Positions 18,973 to 27,319 are shown, numbered from the stretch's first letter. The stretch: DNA of 64,000 nt from Tetragenococcus halophilus (GCF_021474685.1 NZ_JAKEIT010000008.1:1-64000); one strand, 5' to 3'. Made by a program: numbers and translations. Notes: generated from the sequence alone by a model not told the origin.

Positions 18973-19485
18973 TTAAGAATTATAAGTTTCTTCTAATTTA
19001 TCATTTACCCAATCTAATAACGCAACTTGTTCATTATCGATCTGTTGTTGAATATAAGCGGGTAAACGGAAATTGATAATATCATCAAAACCCCACTCAC
19101 CATAATGAATAGTCACCCGCATGTCAAGATACTGTCCATAATTATTTTCTTCTTTTGTATCGAGAATTTCCACCGTCGCAAGACCGATATTGAGCCATTG
19201 TCTTGCAATCTTAGTTTTCATGCGACGAAATTCAGAAACAGCAATCATTCTTTTTTCCGGATAAATAATGGTTTGGCGCAAGACTTTTTGCAGTAACATC
19301 CACTCATAGTCACTAAAAAGATTTTTGATTTTTTGCATTTCTTCAGGAGATAAATTACCTCGACTTTTTTTCCAATTTTGCCATCTATAGGGTGAAACAC
19401 CTAAGCGGTCTTCATAAAACGCTTCTTCAGAGCCATAATTTTCAATAATTGTACTAATGATCAAATCAATATATATATCATTCAT
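18973..19485 (-). CDS. Conserved protein of unknown function, possible N-terminal helix-turn-helix
   Basis: I do not recognise this 170-residue protein. The first 60 residues look helical (IDLIISTIIENYGSEEAFYE, then RLGVSPYRWQNWKKSRGNLS), similar in layout to a Cro-like helix-turn-helix. The rest is mixed alpha/beta with Trp and Tyr (HYGEWGFDDIINFRLP). It has no signal peptide. It has an AGGAGG site and begins the operon that continues into vanY-like, GH73 and TIM-barrel genes. A regulator of that operon is one guess; nothing proves it. Confidence 0.65.
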   Translation of the reverse strand: MNDIYIDLIISTIIENYGSEEAFYEDRLGVSPYRWQNWKKSRGNLSPEEMQKIKNLFSDYEWMLLQKVLRQTIIYPEKRMIAVSEFRRMKTKIARQWLNIGLATVEILDTKEENNYGQYLDMRVTIHYGEWGFDDIINFRLPAYIQQQIDNEQVALLDWVNDKLEETYNS

Positions 19486-19553
19486 TGTAAATTCCTCCTA
19501 TTCATATTTTACTGAAAATATCACATAAATAAAAACTTTTTATTCTAACATTT

Positions 19554-19582
19554 AGTCAATTTTATCATCTATCTGTTATACT
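19554..19582 (+). promoter_or_regulatory. Putative promoter of the Gfo/Idh gene
   Basis: TATACT (19577-19582) with a weak AGTCAA (19554-19559) 17 nt upstream, about 40 nt before the start codon, in the divergent spacer shared with the minus-strand wall operon. Confidence 0.4.
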
Positions 19583-19621
19583 AGGTAATAACATGAAAAA
19601 ATGTCAATAAGGAGAGATAAT

Positions 19622-20575
19622 ATGCAAAATTATCAATGGGGAATCATAGGAACAGGAGATATCGCCCATCAATTTGCTAAAAACTTTAAAAGTACAGAAA
19701 GTAGTATCACAGGTGTTGCTGCTAGAGACTTTGAAAAAACAAAAGCTTTTGCAAAAGAGTATTCAATCTCTAGTGTTTACGAAACAGTTGAAGAAATGTT
19801 AGATAATCCAGACATTAATATGGTATATGTCGCAGTGCCAAATAACATCCATCACTACTATATCACAAAAGCTTTACAAAAAGGAAAGCATGTTTTATGT
19901 GAAAAAGCAATTACAATGACTAGTGCTGAATTACAAGAAGAAACAGAATTGGCAAACGAAAATAAGCTCGTCCTACAAGAAGCAATGACAATTTTTAATA
20001 TGCCATTATACCAAAAATTAAAAGAAATCGCCGACTCAGGTGAACTAGGAAAATTAAAAATGATCCAAGCACCTTTTGGCAGTTACAAAGAGCCAGATCC
20101 TAACAATCGTTTCTTTAATCCGGATCTAGCTGGTGGTGCTTTATTAGATATAGGTACCTATGCCGTTTCTTTTGCACGTTTTTTCCTAAGCTCAGCTCCG
20201 AGTGTATCGTATAGCGAAATGATTCCTTTTGAAACGGGCGTTGATGAAGAATCCATGACAATTTTGAAAAATGACCATAACGAAATGGCTTCTGTAAATC
20301 TGTCTTTCCAAGCAAAAATGCCTAAAAAGGGAATTATTGCTTATGAAAAAGGATATATTACGATTGACGAGTATCCTAGAGCTGAACAAGCTGAAATTAC
20401 CTATCGCACGGGGGAAACGCAAACCGTTGAAGCTGGAAACGCAAAAGATGCCTTAAATTATGAAGTACAAAATATGATAGACACTATTAAGGGAAATGAG
20501 AATACAACACTTCCACTGACAACTGATGTTATTCAAGTCTTAGATGAAATGCGTAGTTTTTGGGAAGCTCAATAA
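19622..20575 (+). CDS. Gfo/Idh/MocA-family NAD(P)-dependent oxidoreductase
   Basis: 317 residues. The N-terminal Rossmann fold opens with WGIIGTGDIAHQFAKN. The EKAITM segment holds the family lysine and the PFGSYKEPDPNNRFFNP region lines the substrate side. Such enzymes act on sugars, inositols or dihydrodiols; the substrate here is unknown. I set the start at ATG 19622 because AAGGAGAG lies 5 nt upstream. An in-frame ATG at 19601 would put the ribosome site inside the gene. One of four plus-strand genes, with its own promoter and terminator, so it is a single-gene unit. Confidence 0.9.
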   Translation: MQNYQWGIIGTGDIAHQFAKNFKSTESSITGVAARDFEKTKAFAKEYSISSVYETVEEMLDNPDINMVYVAVPNNIHHYYITKALQKGKHVLCEKAITMTSAELQEETELANENKLVLQEAMTIFNMPLYQKLKEIADSGELGKLKMIQAPFGSYKEPDPNNRFFNPDLAGGALLDIGTYAVSFARFFLSSAPSVSYSEMIPFETGVDEESMTILKNDHNEMASVNLSFQAKMPKKGIIAYEKGYITIDEYPRAEQAEITYRTGETQTVEAGNAKDALNYEVQNMIDTIKGNENTTLPLTTDVIQVLDEMRSFWEAQ

Positions 20576-20582
20576 ACCAAAG

Positions 20583-20622
20583 CTCCAGGAATTTCCCTGG
20601 GGTTTCTCGTATTTTCTTTTTG
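20583..20622 (+). terminator. Likely terminator after the Gfo/Idh gene
   Basis: CTCCAGG pairs with CCTGGGG (20583-20589, 20596-20602; one G-T pair), followed by a T-rich tail with TTTTCTTTTT. It lies just past the stop codon. Confidence 0.65.
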
Positions 20623-20700
20623 CTATTTATCCATTGTCTAGCACTGGAAAAAATACCTAAAATTGAGTAAAATATGTTTATAGGGAGGAGCACCAATACT

Positions 20701-21306
20701 ATGCATATCGGTATCGGTCGGTTTAGGCTTGGAATGAGGACATTCAAAACTGCTTTATCTGTGGTAGTGTGTGTTTTGCTTTTTCATGTTCTTGGTCGGG
20801 ATAATCCGTTGATCGCAACAATCGCAGCTGTTGTTTCTTTGCGGCAAGATATGACATCGACTGTTAGTATAGGAAAAGAACGTATTTTAGGTAATACAGT
20901 GGGCAGTGTTGCTGCTATGATTTATCTTGTGGTACAACACTTTTTCCCACACACATTGTTTTTACAGCTAGTCTTGTTACCTATATTAGTCGCTATAGTG
21001 GTTATTTTTCAAGATGGAATTGACAACAATTCTGGCATCATTACCGGTATTGCTACTTTTATCTTGATTACCTTAAGTACACCTCAAGGAGAATCAGTTA
21101 TTGTAGCGCTCGATCGGATTGTTGATACCTTTATTGGCGTTGGCGTTGCTATCTTTTTAAATATTGTTATAAAGCCACCAGAAACAGAAGAACAAAGAGA
21201 AATAGAAAACGACTTAACAAAGTTAAAAGAACAAGAACAAGCGTTGCAAGATGAATTATCGCAAATACATGACAGAATAAAGAATGAGGAAAAAAAAGAC
21301 AAGTGA
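20701..21306 (+). CDS. ArAE_1/FUSC-like membrane protein with C-terminal coiled coil
   Basis: 201 residues with four or five hydrophobic segments (about 12-150), LSVVVCVLLFHVLGRDNPLI and later LITLSTPQGESVIVALDRI, as in the aromatic-acid exporter family. The segment from about 160 on is charged and helical (EQREIENDLTKLKEQEQALQ), a probable coiled coil. The transported compound is unknown. ATG 20701 is preferred because AGGGAGGAG is 10 nt upstream; an in-frame ATG at 20674 lies before that site. It converges with nagA on a shared terminator. Confidence 0.8.
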   Translation: MHIGIGRFRLGMRTFKTALSVVVCVLLFHVLGRDNPLIATIAAVVSLRQDMTSTVSIGKERILGNTVGSVAAMIYLVVQHFFPHTLFLQLVLLPILVAIVVIFQDGIDNNSGIITGIATFILITLSTPQGESVIVALDRIVDTFIGVGVAIFLNIVIKPPETEEQREIENDLTKLKEQEQALQDELSQIHDRIKNEEKKDK

Positions 21307-21333
21307 ACCAGCAAAATCTCACTTGTCTTTTTT
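21292..21333. terminator. Bidirectional terminator between the ArAE gene and nagA
   Basis: A 15-bp perfect stem (21292-21306, 21319-21333) with A-run and T-run on both sides, overlapping the ArAE stop codon. It serves two convergent genes. Confidence 0.9.
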
Positions 21334-21340
21334 GTTGAAT

Positions 21341-22489
21341 TTAAGCATGATATCTTTCTTGTCCATCCAAATAAGTAGCACTCAAGGTCATATCTGGATT
21401 TAAAACAATAAAGTCCGCAGCTCTACCTTTTTTAATTCTTCCACAGCTATCATCAATATTTGAGCTAATTGCTGGAACCAAGCTTCCCATTGTAATTGCC
21501 TGCTCTGGTGTGGCAATGTTCCAATCTACAACGTTTTTCACACCCTCTTTTAGCTTCAAAATACTTCCAGCTAAGTTTCCTTCTTTCATTCTAGCTGTAC
21601 CATCTTTAACAACTACTGGAAATTCTCCTAGAATATAATCGCCGTCTGGCATTCCTCCAGCCATCATACAATCTGTAATTAAAGAAACACGATTATAGCC
21701 CATTTTTTGAATAAGCAATTCTGCTGCTTTAGGATGAACATGATAGCCATCGCAAATCAGTTCAGCATACACATCGTTTAATGTTAACAAGGCACCTACC
21801 ATCCCTGGTTCACGATGATTCAAACCACTCATGCCATTATAAGCATGGACAAAAACATCAGCGCCTGCTTCAACCGCAGAAGATGCTTGTTGAAAAGTAG
21901 CACTACTGTGGCCCAAAGATACAACCACATCTTCATCACTGACTTGTTTAACGAAATCTTCTACACCATCTCTTTCGGGCGCAAGCGCGATCTTTTTAAT
22001 AATACCTCCAGAAGCTTCTTGCCATTCATGAAAAGTATCAGTATCCGGATCACTAAAGTAAGCAGGATTTTGTGCGCCTTTGTGTTCTTCCGTAAAAAAA
22101 GGACCTTCAAAATAAATCCCTTGAATTTTAGCTCCTTTTTCGCTACCTTTTACCTCTCCTAACATTTTAGCTACATCTTTTAAATGTTTTCTACTTGAAG
22201 TTAAGGTTGTTGGTAAAAAGGAAGTCACGCCACAAGAAAGTAGCCCTTCTGAAATTTCATTCATTCCTTGTGCATCATTATCCATCACATCATGATTTTT
22301 GAAGCCGTGAATATGTGTATCAACTAAACCAGGTGCGATCCATTTACCACTTTGGTCAATAATATTTACTTTTTCGTCGGGAAGTGTTTTATAGTATTGT
22401 CCAAATTTTCCATCTACAATTTCTAAATAACCCTTATCTTCAACATGGGACGCGAAAAAAAACCTATCTGCTGCTAGAAATTCTCTCAT
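21341..22489 (-). CDS. nagA: N-acetylglucosamine-6-phosphate deacetylase
   Basis: Amidohydrolase that releases acetate from GlcNAc-6-P, feeding amino-sugar use and wall recycling. 382 residues: metal-binding PGLVDTHIHG near the N-terminus, YFEGPF, LGHSSAT, FVHAYNGMSGLNHREPG, CDGYHVHP, and the catalytic Asp in LITDCMMAGG (ITDAM in many relatives). Length is normal. It appears to stand alone; nagB is not next to it. A possible NagR operator lies about 70 nt upstream. The start codon has GAGGAGAG in front. Confidence 0.95.
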   Translation of the reverse strand: MREFLAADRFFFASHVEDKGYLEIVDGKFGQYYKTLPDEKVNIIDQSGKWIAPGLVDTHIHGFKNHDVMDNDAQGMNEISEGLLSCGVTSFLPTTLTSSRKHLKDVAKMLGEVKGSEKGAKIQGIYFEGPFFTEEHKGAQNPAYFSDPDTDTFHEWQEASGGIIKKIALAPERDGVEDFVKQVSDEDVVVSLGHSSATFQQASSAVEAGADVFVHAYNGMSGLNHREPGMVGALLTLNDVYAELICDGYHVHPKAAELLIQKMGYNRVSLITDCMMAGGMPDGDYILGEFPVVVKDGTARMKEGNLAGSILKLKEGVKNVVDWNIATPEQAITMGSLVPAISSNIDDSCGRIKKGRAADFIVLNPDMTLSATYLDGQERYHA

Positions 22490-22548
22490 TTTAATCTCTC
22501 CTCGTTTGCTTCTTTTCCTACAATTAACCTACGCTAATTTTATAGTAA

Positions 22549-22570
22549 AGTCAAGAATGGTCTACACCGT
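22549..22570 (-). promoter_or_regulatory. Possible NagR/DasR-type operator at the nagA promoter
   Basis: On the plus strand ATGGTCTACACCGT (22557-22570) resembles the dre site TGGTNTANACCA with one mismatch. It abuts a -35-like TTGACT (22549-22554, minus strand). With 17-nt spacing the -10 would be a weak TAGGTT (22526-22531). Confidence 0.45.
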
Positions 22571-22728
22571 TTTTTCCCCATGAAATAATCCTTGCATCAT
22601 AGAAAAAATAATAGTATAGTCTAGCAAGAGGATTTGGCAATGCTTAATTTGTCTGCCCTTAAAACAAGCCTAAAAGTATCATCCAGGTATTTTTACTTGA
22701 CTCAACTAATTAGATAGGAGCCGATGAT

Positions 22729-22911
22729 ATGGTAGAAAATACAACAGTAACATTTGAGTGGGAAAACACCACCTTATCTGGTCAGGTTTCAAAAGAATAT
22801 GAAAATTCATATTTAGTTGAAATTGACAACCCAACTAAAGAAATCGCTGATAGTTATAATGGCCGAATGGTTGTTAGTAAAAAAGCATGTAAAATCAAAG
22901 AAGACAATTAA
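22729..22911 (+). CDS. Small DUF2187-like protein
   Basis: A 60-residue acidic protein: VTFEWENTTLSGQVSKEYEN, then SYLVEIDNP and ending in KKACKIKEDN. This short beta-rich layout, with a GxV turn after a charged strand, fits the DUF2187/YkvS family of unknown function. The start has GGAG 8 nt upstream. It is followed by a bidirectional terminator shared with the convergent aminotransferase. No partner gene suggests a role. Confidence 0.75.
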   Translation: MVENTTVTFEWENTTLSGQVSKEYENSYLVEIDNPTKEIADSYNGRMVVSKKACKIKEDN

Positions 22912-22915
22912 AGGC

Positions 22916-22967
22916 AAAAATACTACGCTCACATACATCACTTTGGGTATATGAGCGTAGTATTTTT
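22916..22967. terminator. Bidirectional terminator between the DUF2187 gene and the aminotransferase
   Basis: A 16-bp perfect stem (22916-22931, 22952-22967) with A and T runs at its base, between two convergent genes. Confidence 0.85.
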
Positions 22968-24184
22968 TATTTTTGCTTATAAGTAGCCAAGAACTCTTTC
23001 ATTTTCTCTGTCGTTAATTTTAAATCATCTAAATTAGGCAGATAAACAATTCGGAAATGATCAGGCTGTTGCCAATTAAAACCACCGCCATGAACTAATA
23101 AAACATGATATTCGTGTAAAAAGTCCAATACAAACTGTTCATCATCCAAGATATTAAAACGCTTGGTATCAATTTTAGGAAAAATATAAAAAGCTGCTTT
23201 AGGCTTAACGGCTGAAAGGCCTTCTATACTATTAATCGCATTATAAATATACTCTCGTTGCTCATAAATTCGCCCACCAGGAAGTAGTAGTTCATCAACA
23301 CTTTGATATCCGCCTAATGCTGTTTGGATAATTTGTTGTGATAAAACATTTGAACATAAACGCATAGACGAAAGCATATTTAAGCCTTCAATATAGTCTT
23401 TGATATGAGATTTGTCCCCACTGATTACCATCCAACCTACACGAAAACCAGCTACACGATGAGATTTCGACAAACCACTAAAGGTCACAATCGGACGATC
23501 CGGTGCTAAAGTTGCAATGGGAATATGTTTATATTCATCCATGACTAAACGATCATAAATTTCATCAGAAAAGATAATCAGATCAAATTCCCTAGCGATT
23601 TGAACAACGCCTTCTAAAACTTCCTTAGGATAAACTGCTCCTGTTGGATTGTTAGGATTGATCAAAACAATCGCTTTTGTTTTACTAGTTACTTTAGAAC
23701 GAATATCATCTATATCCGGATTCCATTCACTGGCCTCATCACAGATATAATGAACGGGCTTTCCACCTGCTAAAGATACTGAAGCTGTCCACAAAGGATA
23801 ATCTGGCATAGGTACAAGTACTTCGTCTCCATTATTACAAAGCCCTTGCATTGACATTGTAATCAGTTCACTAACACCGTTACCAGTATAGATGTCATTA
23901 ATTGAAACTTCAGGAAAATCACGTAATTGACAGTACTGTTCAATCGCTTTTCTTGCTGAAAAAACACCCTTTGAATCAGAATACCCTTCTGATTCTCGTA
24001 CATTCATAATTAAATCGCGAACCACTTCATTCGGAGCTTCAAATCCAAAAGTCGCAGGATTACCAGTATTTAATTTTAAAATACTAACGCCTTCTTCTTG
24101 CATACGATCCGCTTCTTCTACTACCGGTCCTCTTACATCGTAACTGATGCCTTCAAGTTTGCCGGATTTTTCAAAATCTTTCAT
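22967..24184 (-). CDS. alaA: AlaA-like PLP aminotransferase (glutamate-pyruvate)
   Basis: Fold-type I aminotransferase of 405 residues, very close in sequence pattern to E. coli AlaA along its whole length: YDVRGPV, LKLNTGNPATFGFEAP, NPNNPTGAVY, the aspartate in FSDEIYD and PLP-lysine K240 in SGLSKSHRVAGFR. AlaA makes alanine from pyruvate and glutamate, the expected reaction here. It is a single gene between a terminator and a 1-kb sparse region, with an extended -10 promoter upstream. A broader aspartate/aromatic specificity cannot be excluded. Confidence 0.88.
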   Translation of the reverse strand: MKDFEKSGKLEGISYDVRGPVVEEADRMQEEGVSILKLNTGNPATFGFEAPNEVVRDLIMNVRESEGYSDSKGVFSARKAIEQYCQLRDFPEVSINDIYTGNGVSELITMSMQGLCNNGDEVLVPMPDYPLWTASVSLAGGKPVHYICDEASEWNPDIDDIRSKVTSKTKAIVLINPNNPTGAVYPKEVLEGVVQIAREFDLIIFSDEIYDRLVMDEYKHIPIATLAPDRPIVTFSGLSKSHRVAGFRVGWMVISGDKSHIKDYIEGLNMLSSMRLCSNVLSQQIIQTALGGYQSVDELLLPGGRIYEQREYIYNAINSIEGLSAVKPKAAFYIFPKIDTKRFNILDDEQFVLDFLHEYHVLLVHGGGFNWQQPDHFRIVYLPNLDDLKLTTEKMKEFLATYKQK

Positions 24185-24703
24185 AAGCCTTCCTCTTTCC
24201 AGAAATCCTTTGTTTGTAACAAAAGATAGAATAAGATTTCAAGACTATATTATAGCAAAAAATTTTTTAAAAACGTAGAAAAAAATCTTAAATTTGAAAA
24301 ATTTATAATCTATAAATGTAAGAAAGGTATTTTTATAGACAATCGAGCCAAGAAAGCGCAATGCTATAATACTGTAGATCATTTTATTGATAGGAAATGG
24401 CTGAAAAAATAATACGAGGGTAATATTATAAATTAGACAAAATGGTAAAAACATATTGCCATTACATTAATTACTGGTTAAATAAACGTTAAAGCTTCTT
24501 CATTACTGAGTTTAATTCCTCTAAAAGATAATTTTTATTTTGCATTTTTTATTGATGATTGAAATTTCATAAATATTTTCTCTTCATCCAAAACACTACT
24601 TCTCCTCACTGGATAGAGATATAACCTCAACCATTTTATAAGCGGAGAGGCCACTTAATCTAGACTATGCGTCCTTCTTGTCTTAAGAACAGAGATCTAA
24701 TAG
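24185..24703. other. Sparse AT-rich spacer with no supported gene
   Basis: Apart from an extended -10 promoter for the aminotransferase (TGCTATAAT on the minus strand, 24249-24257) I see no gene. One 69-codon minus-strand reading frame at 24245-24454 is mostly Phe, Ile and Leu without a ribosome site and is probably chance. Confidence 0.5.
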
Positions 24704-24943
24704 TTACTCAATATCTTCCGGATTAAGATCATCTGTTTCAACAACAGGAACGTTTTGTTCTTTTAATTCTTTGAACCTATCGTAATTATTCACATTATAC
24801 ACTTGATATGTAATACCTGATTCATTTAATTTATCAACCATTGACTGTTTAGCTACATCGTCTGAAATAGAAAGCAATACGTTATATATAATAAAAAATA
24901 CGCAGGAAAACATATAACGCCGCACGAGTTTAGACACACTCAT
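24704..24943 (-). pseudogene. Glutaredoxin-like fragment
   Basis: A 79-codon frame whose last 55 or so residues read like a glutaredoxin/thioredoxin fold: ISDDVAKQSMVDKLNESGI, then TYQVYNV and VPVVETDDLN, the cis-Pro segment of that fold. The redox CxxC position has no cysteine, and the first 21 residues (before about 24880) look unrelated and Cys/Phe-rich. No ribosome site precedes any start. An imperfect hairpin (about 24922-24953) covers the 5' end. I infer a 5'-truncated or decayed gene; a redox-dead small protein is the alternative. Confidence 0.4.
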
Positions 24944-25077
24944 GCGACGCTAGAATTAATGGCTGGTATAAAACCAAATAATTGTTTAAATAATTAAAAT
25001 GATATTCAATCTGGTATTCAATTAAAATTTTTTGATTATAACAAAAACCAACAATTGTAAAAATCTTGTCATTTCAA

Positions 25078-25162
25078 TGCGGATGGTGGGACTCGAACCC
25101 ACACGAGCGATATGCCCACAAGATCCTTAATCTTGCTTGTCTACCAATTCCAACACATCCGC
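25078..25162 (-). tRNA. tRNA-Leu (anticodon AAG)
   Basis: An 85-nt class II tRNA: acceptor GCGGATG with CATCCGC, anticodon stem CAAGA/TCTTG around loop TTAAGGA (anticodon AAG, codon CUU), a long variable arm, and T-arm GTGGGTTCGAGTCCCAC. The discriminator is A and no CCA is encoded. It stands alone behind its own promoter. A34 would need deamination to inosine to read CUC. Confidence 0.95.
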
Positions 25163-25176
25163 AATCAACAAAAATT

Positions 25177-25204
25177 ATTATATCAATGTGTATATTTTTG
25201 TCAA
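25177..25204 (-). promoter_or_regulatory. Promoter of tRNA-Leu
   Basis: TTGACA (25199-25204) and TGATATAAT (extended -10, box at 25177-25182) with a 16-nt spacer, about 8 nt before the mature tRNA. It is one of the best promoters in the window. Confidence 0.8.
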
Positions 25205-25237
25205 TAATAAATAAAAAATGAGTGTTCTTCCTTTCAT

Positions 25238-25939
25238 CTAGCCTTCTCGAAAATAGCCATTTTCTCCCAGATCATTTGTATCATCCTCAATCATACCCTT
25301 GAGCGAACGATTGAGTATACCAGCTTTTTTATTTTTTGACTTTGTTTGTTCCTTATTAGATAACTCATTTCGATCATATTTACGTATACGCACGCCACTA
25401 TCATCTTTTGCTTTAAGATTAGTATCATCTGTTTCAAACATCAAGTAGTCTTCCTGGGACTTTTTCAAAGAATTTAAAAGTTCTTTTTCTGAATTTTGAT
25501 GTTCTTTTTTATTATTGGTCTCTGTCGCTGGTACATATTTAGAAGCAAAATAGGATCTTCGATTATTTTTTCTTTGCAAAGATTCAGTTGGGCTTTCATT
25601 TTTTGCAGTTGCATTTGTATACGTACTTCCAAAAGAAGAATGATGTTTAGCAGAATAATCAGGTAGATGCTTTCTATGTTCTTTTAGTTCATTTTCTTCC
25701 TGCTTACTCAGACCGGTTTTTTCTTGACTAGCTTTTTTGGAGCGACGAATTCCTCGCTTTTTCTTATGTTGTTTCAACATTGTTTTCGTTAACGGAGCGT
25801 CATTATCTTCTGTTAGGATCCAAGGTTCATCATTTGAAAATGATGGATGATTTTTTTCAGATTGAAGTTTAACACCTGTCTCGTCGGAGAAAGCAGGAAA
25901 ACGAGAATGTTTTCGCTTAATTTGATTAATATTTTTCAT
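25238..25939 (-). CDS. Basic, probably disordered protein of unknown function
   Basis: I do not recognise this 233-residue protein. It is rich in Lys, Arg, Asn, Ser and Glu, nearly free of hydrophobic stretches, and has no signal peptide or membrane segment. Clusters such as KQHKKKRGIRRSKKASQEK and KSKNKKAGILNRSLKG suggest nucleic acid or membrane-surface binding. The segment after about 150 (KELLNSLKKSQEDYLMFETD) may be helical. ATG 25939 has AAGGGA 9 nt upstream; an ATG three codons earlier sits on the ribosome site. It is next to tRNA-Leu and a repeat-bearing spacer, and the base composition does not differ obviously from its neighbours. Confidence 0.6.
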   Translation of the reverse strand: MKNINQIKRKHSRFPAFSDETGVKLQSEKNHPSFSNDEPWILTEDNDAPLTKTMLKQHKKKRGIRRSKKASQEKTGLSKQEENELKEHRKHLPDYSAKHHSSFGSTYTNATAKNESPTESLQRKNNRRSYFASKYVPATETNNKKEHQNSEKELLNSLKKSQEDYLMFETDDTNLKAKDDSGVRIRKYDRNELSNKEQTKSKNKKAGILNRSLKGMIEDDTNDLGENGYFREG

Positions 25940-26073
25940 GAAATTCATTCCCTTATTCGTATTTTTCCCTCATCATACCATAAAAAACATAGCGATGACA
26001 GACTTCTTATCACTGGGTTAGTTACAGTGACAATGTTAAAATTACATTCAAACGTTATTTATCTTGGTCCAAC

Positions 26074-26192
26074 AAAGTAGCTAAATTTCTGAATTTTAGA
26101 GTTAGTTTGATTAAAGTAACCCTAGTTTCTTAAATTCTAGAGTTAATCCGACAAAGTAACTCTAGTTTCTTAAATTTTAGAGTTAGTTTTTT
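26074..26192. repeat. Three imperfect tandem repeats of about 40 bp
   Basis: Units 26074-26112, 26113-26152 and 26153-26192 share AAAGTAAC(C/T)CTAGTTTCTTAAATT and TAGAGTTA segments. The second and third units can each fold with AACYCTA pairing with TAGAGTT across about 12 nt. They fill most of the 346-bp spacer between the disordered-protein gene and the second aldo/keto reductase, with only a terminator besides. Confidence 0.75.
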
Positions 26193-26236
26193 AAGAAAAG
26201 TGGTAGCAACAATGATTCTTATGAAAGCAATATAAA

Positions 26237-26281
26237 AAAAGCTTTACAAAGGAGAAAATTTTCAAACTTTGTAAAGCTTTT
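26237..26281 (-). terminator. Intrinsic terminator after the second aldo/keto reductase gene
   Basis: A 15-bp perfect stem (26237-26251, 26267-26281) and a 15-nt loop, 5 nt from the stop codon. Its 5' side on the plus strand abuts the repeat spacer. Confidence 0.8.
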
Positions 26282-26285
26282 ATTT

Positions 26286-27212
26286 TTAGGCAAATATTTT
26301 GTCAATCTTTTGTACTTCTTCGTCCGTCAATTGGACATTTAATGTTTGTAAATTGTTATCTACTTGTTCTTCGCGTTTAGCACCAGGGATAATAGCATCG
26401 ATAACATCTACTTGTAAGTAAAACGCCAATACAATATTAGCAACTGAAGTATTTTTGGTTTCTGCTATCTCCTTCAGCTGATTTACTTTTTGAACATTTT
26501 CTTGGAACTTATCACCTTGAAAGTCTTCTTGACCACCACGTAAGTCTCCTTCAGGAAATGTTTCATTACCATTGTACTTACCAGTTAAAAGCCCAGATTG
26601 AAATGGGAAGTAAGGAACAAATGAAATATTATTTTCCCGTAAGTAAGGGAATAAATCATTTTCTGGTTCACGATGCAATAGGTTGTAATAGCCTTCAAAT
26701 ACATCGACATCTCCGTTCTTGTTAGCTTCTTTTAATTGGTCCAATGAAAAGTTAGAAACACCTATTGAACGAATCAAACCTTCATCTTTTAATTCTTTTA
26801 AAGCTTGAACGGCTTCATCCTTAGGCGTATTTTCGTCAGGAAAATGAATATAAAATAGATCGATATAATCTGTTTGCAGCCGTTTTAAGGAGTTTCTTAC
26901 ACACTCTTTTAAGAATTCAGGTGAGTTATCAATATTTTCTCCATTTTGTGCTCCCTTAGAAGCGATAACTAATTGATCTCGGTTACCTAACTCTTTAACA
27001 ACTTCACCGATCAACTCTTCGGAACGTCCTAGCCCATAAACGTAAGCTGTGTCCAAAAAGTCAATACCAGAATTGATTACATATTTTAGTAATTTTTTAT
27101 TTTCGTCTTCATCTAAATTAGGATATAAGTTGTGACCTCCAATTGCGTTAGCTCCAAAACCAATCGGATTTACATTTAAGCCGGAATTTCCAAGTGCTAC
27201 TTTTGTTGTCAT
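26286..27212 (-). CDS. Aldo/keto reductase (IolS/YccK-like)
   Basis: NADP-dependent barrel oxidoreductase of 308 residues with intact catalytic residues: Asp and Tyr in FLDTAYVYG, Lys in IASKGAQ and His in LFYIHFPDE. It is unlike the first aldo/keto reductase of this window in its N-terminal [17 protein letters not shown] 27212 is chosen because GAGGAGG lies 9 nt upstream; the in-frame codon at 27239 is before it. Substrate unknown. It follows the glycogen operon by about 107 nt and may be independent. Confidence 0.9.
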   Translation of the reverse strand: MTTKVALGNSGLNVNPIGFGANAIGGHNLYPNLDEDENKKLLKYVINSGIDFLDTAYVYGLGRSEELIGEVVKELGNRDQLVIASKGAQNGENIDNSPEFLKECVRNSLKRLQTDYIDLFYIHFPDENTPKDEAVQALKELKDEGLIRSIGVSNFSLDQLKEANKNGDVDVFEGYYNLLHREPENDLFPYLRENNISFVPYFPFQSGLLTGKYNGNETFPEGDLRGGQEDFQGDKFQENVQKVNQLKEIAETKNTSVANIVLAFYLQVDVIDAIIPGAKREEQVDNNLQTLNVQLTDEEVQKIDKIFA

Positions 27213-27319
27213 CTTTACATTCCTCCTCTTATTTATCATATAACCATCTTAAATCACAAGCTTTCTTTTATCAAAGATTTAGGTTAAGTATTTATAAATG
27301 AAGGAATGATACACAAGTT

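Noticed and set aside
24245-24454. A 69-codon minus-strand reading frame rich in Phe, Ile and Leu
   Set aside because: No ribosome-binding site, no recognisable domain, and the composition expected from an AT-rich spacer.
26074-26192. CRISPR-like array
   Set aside because: The units are contiguous and degenerate, with no unique spacers between identical repeats and no cas genes nearby.
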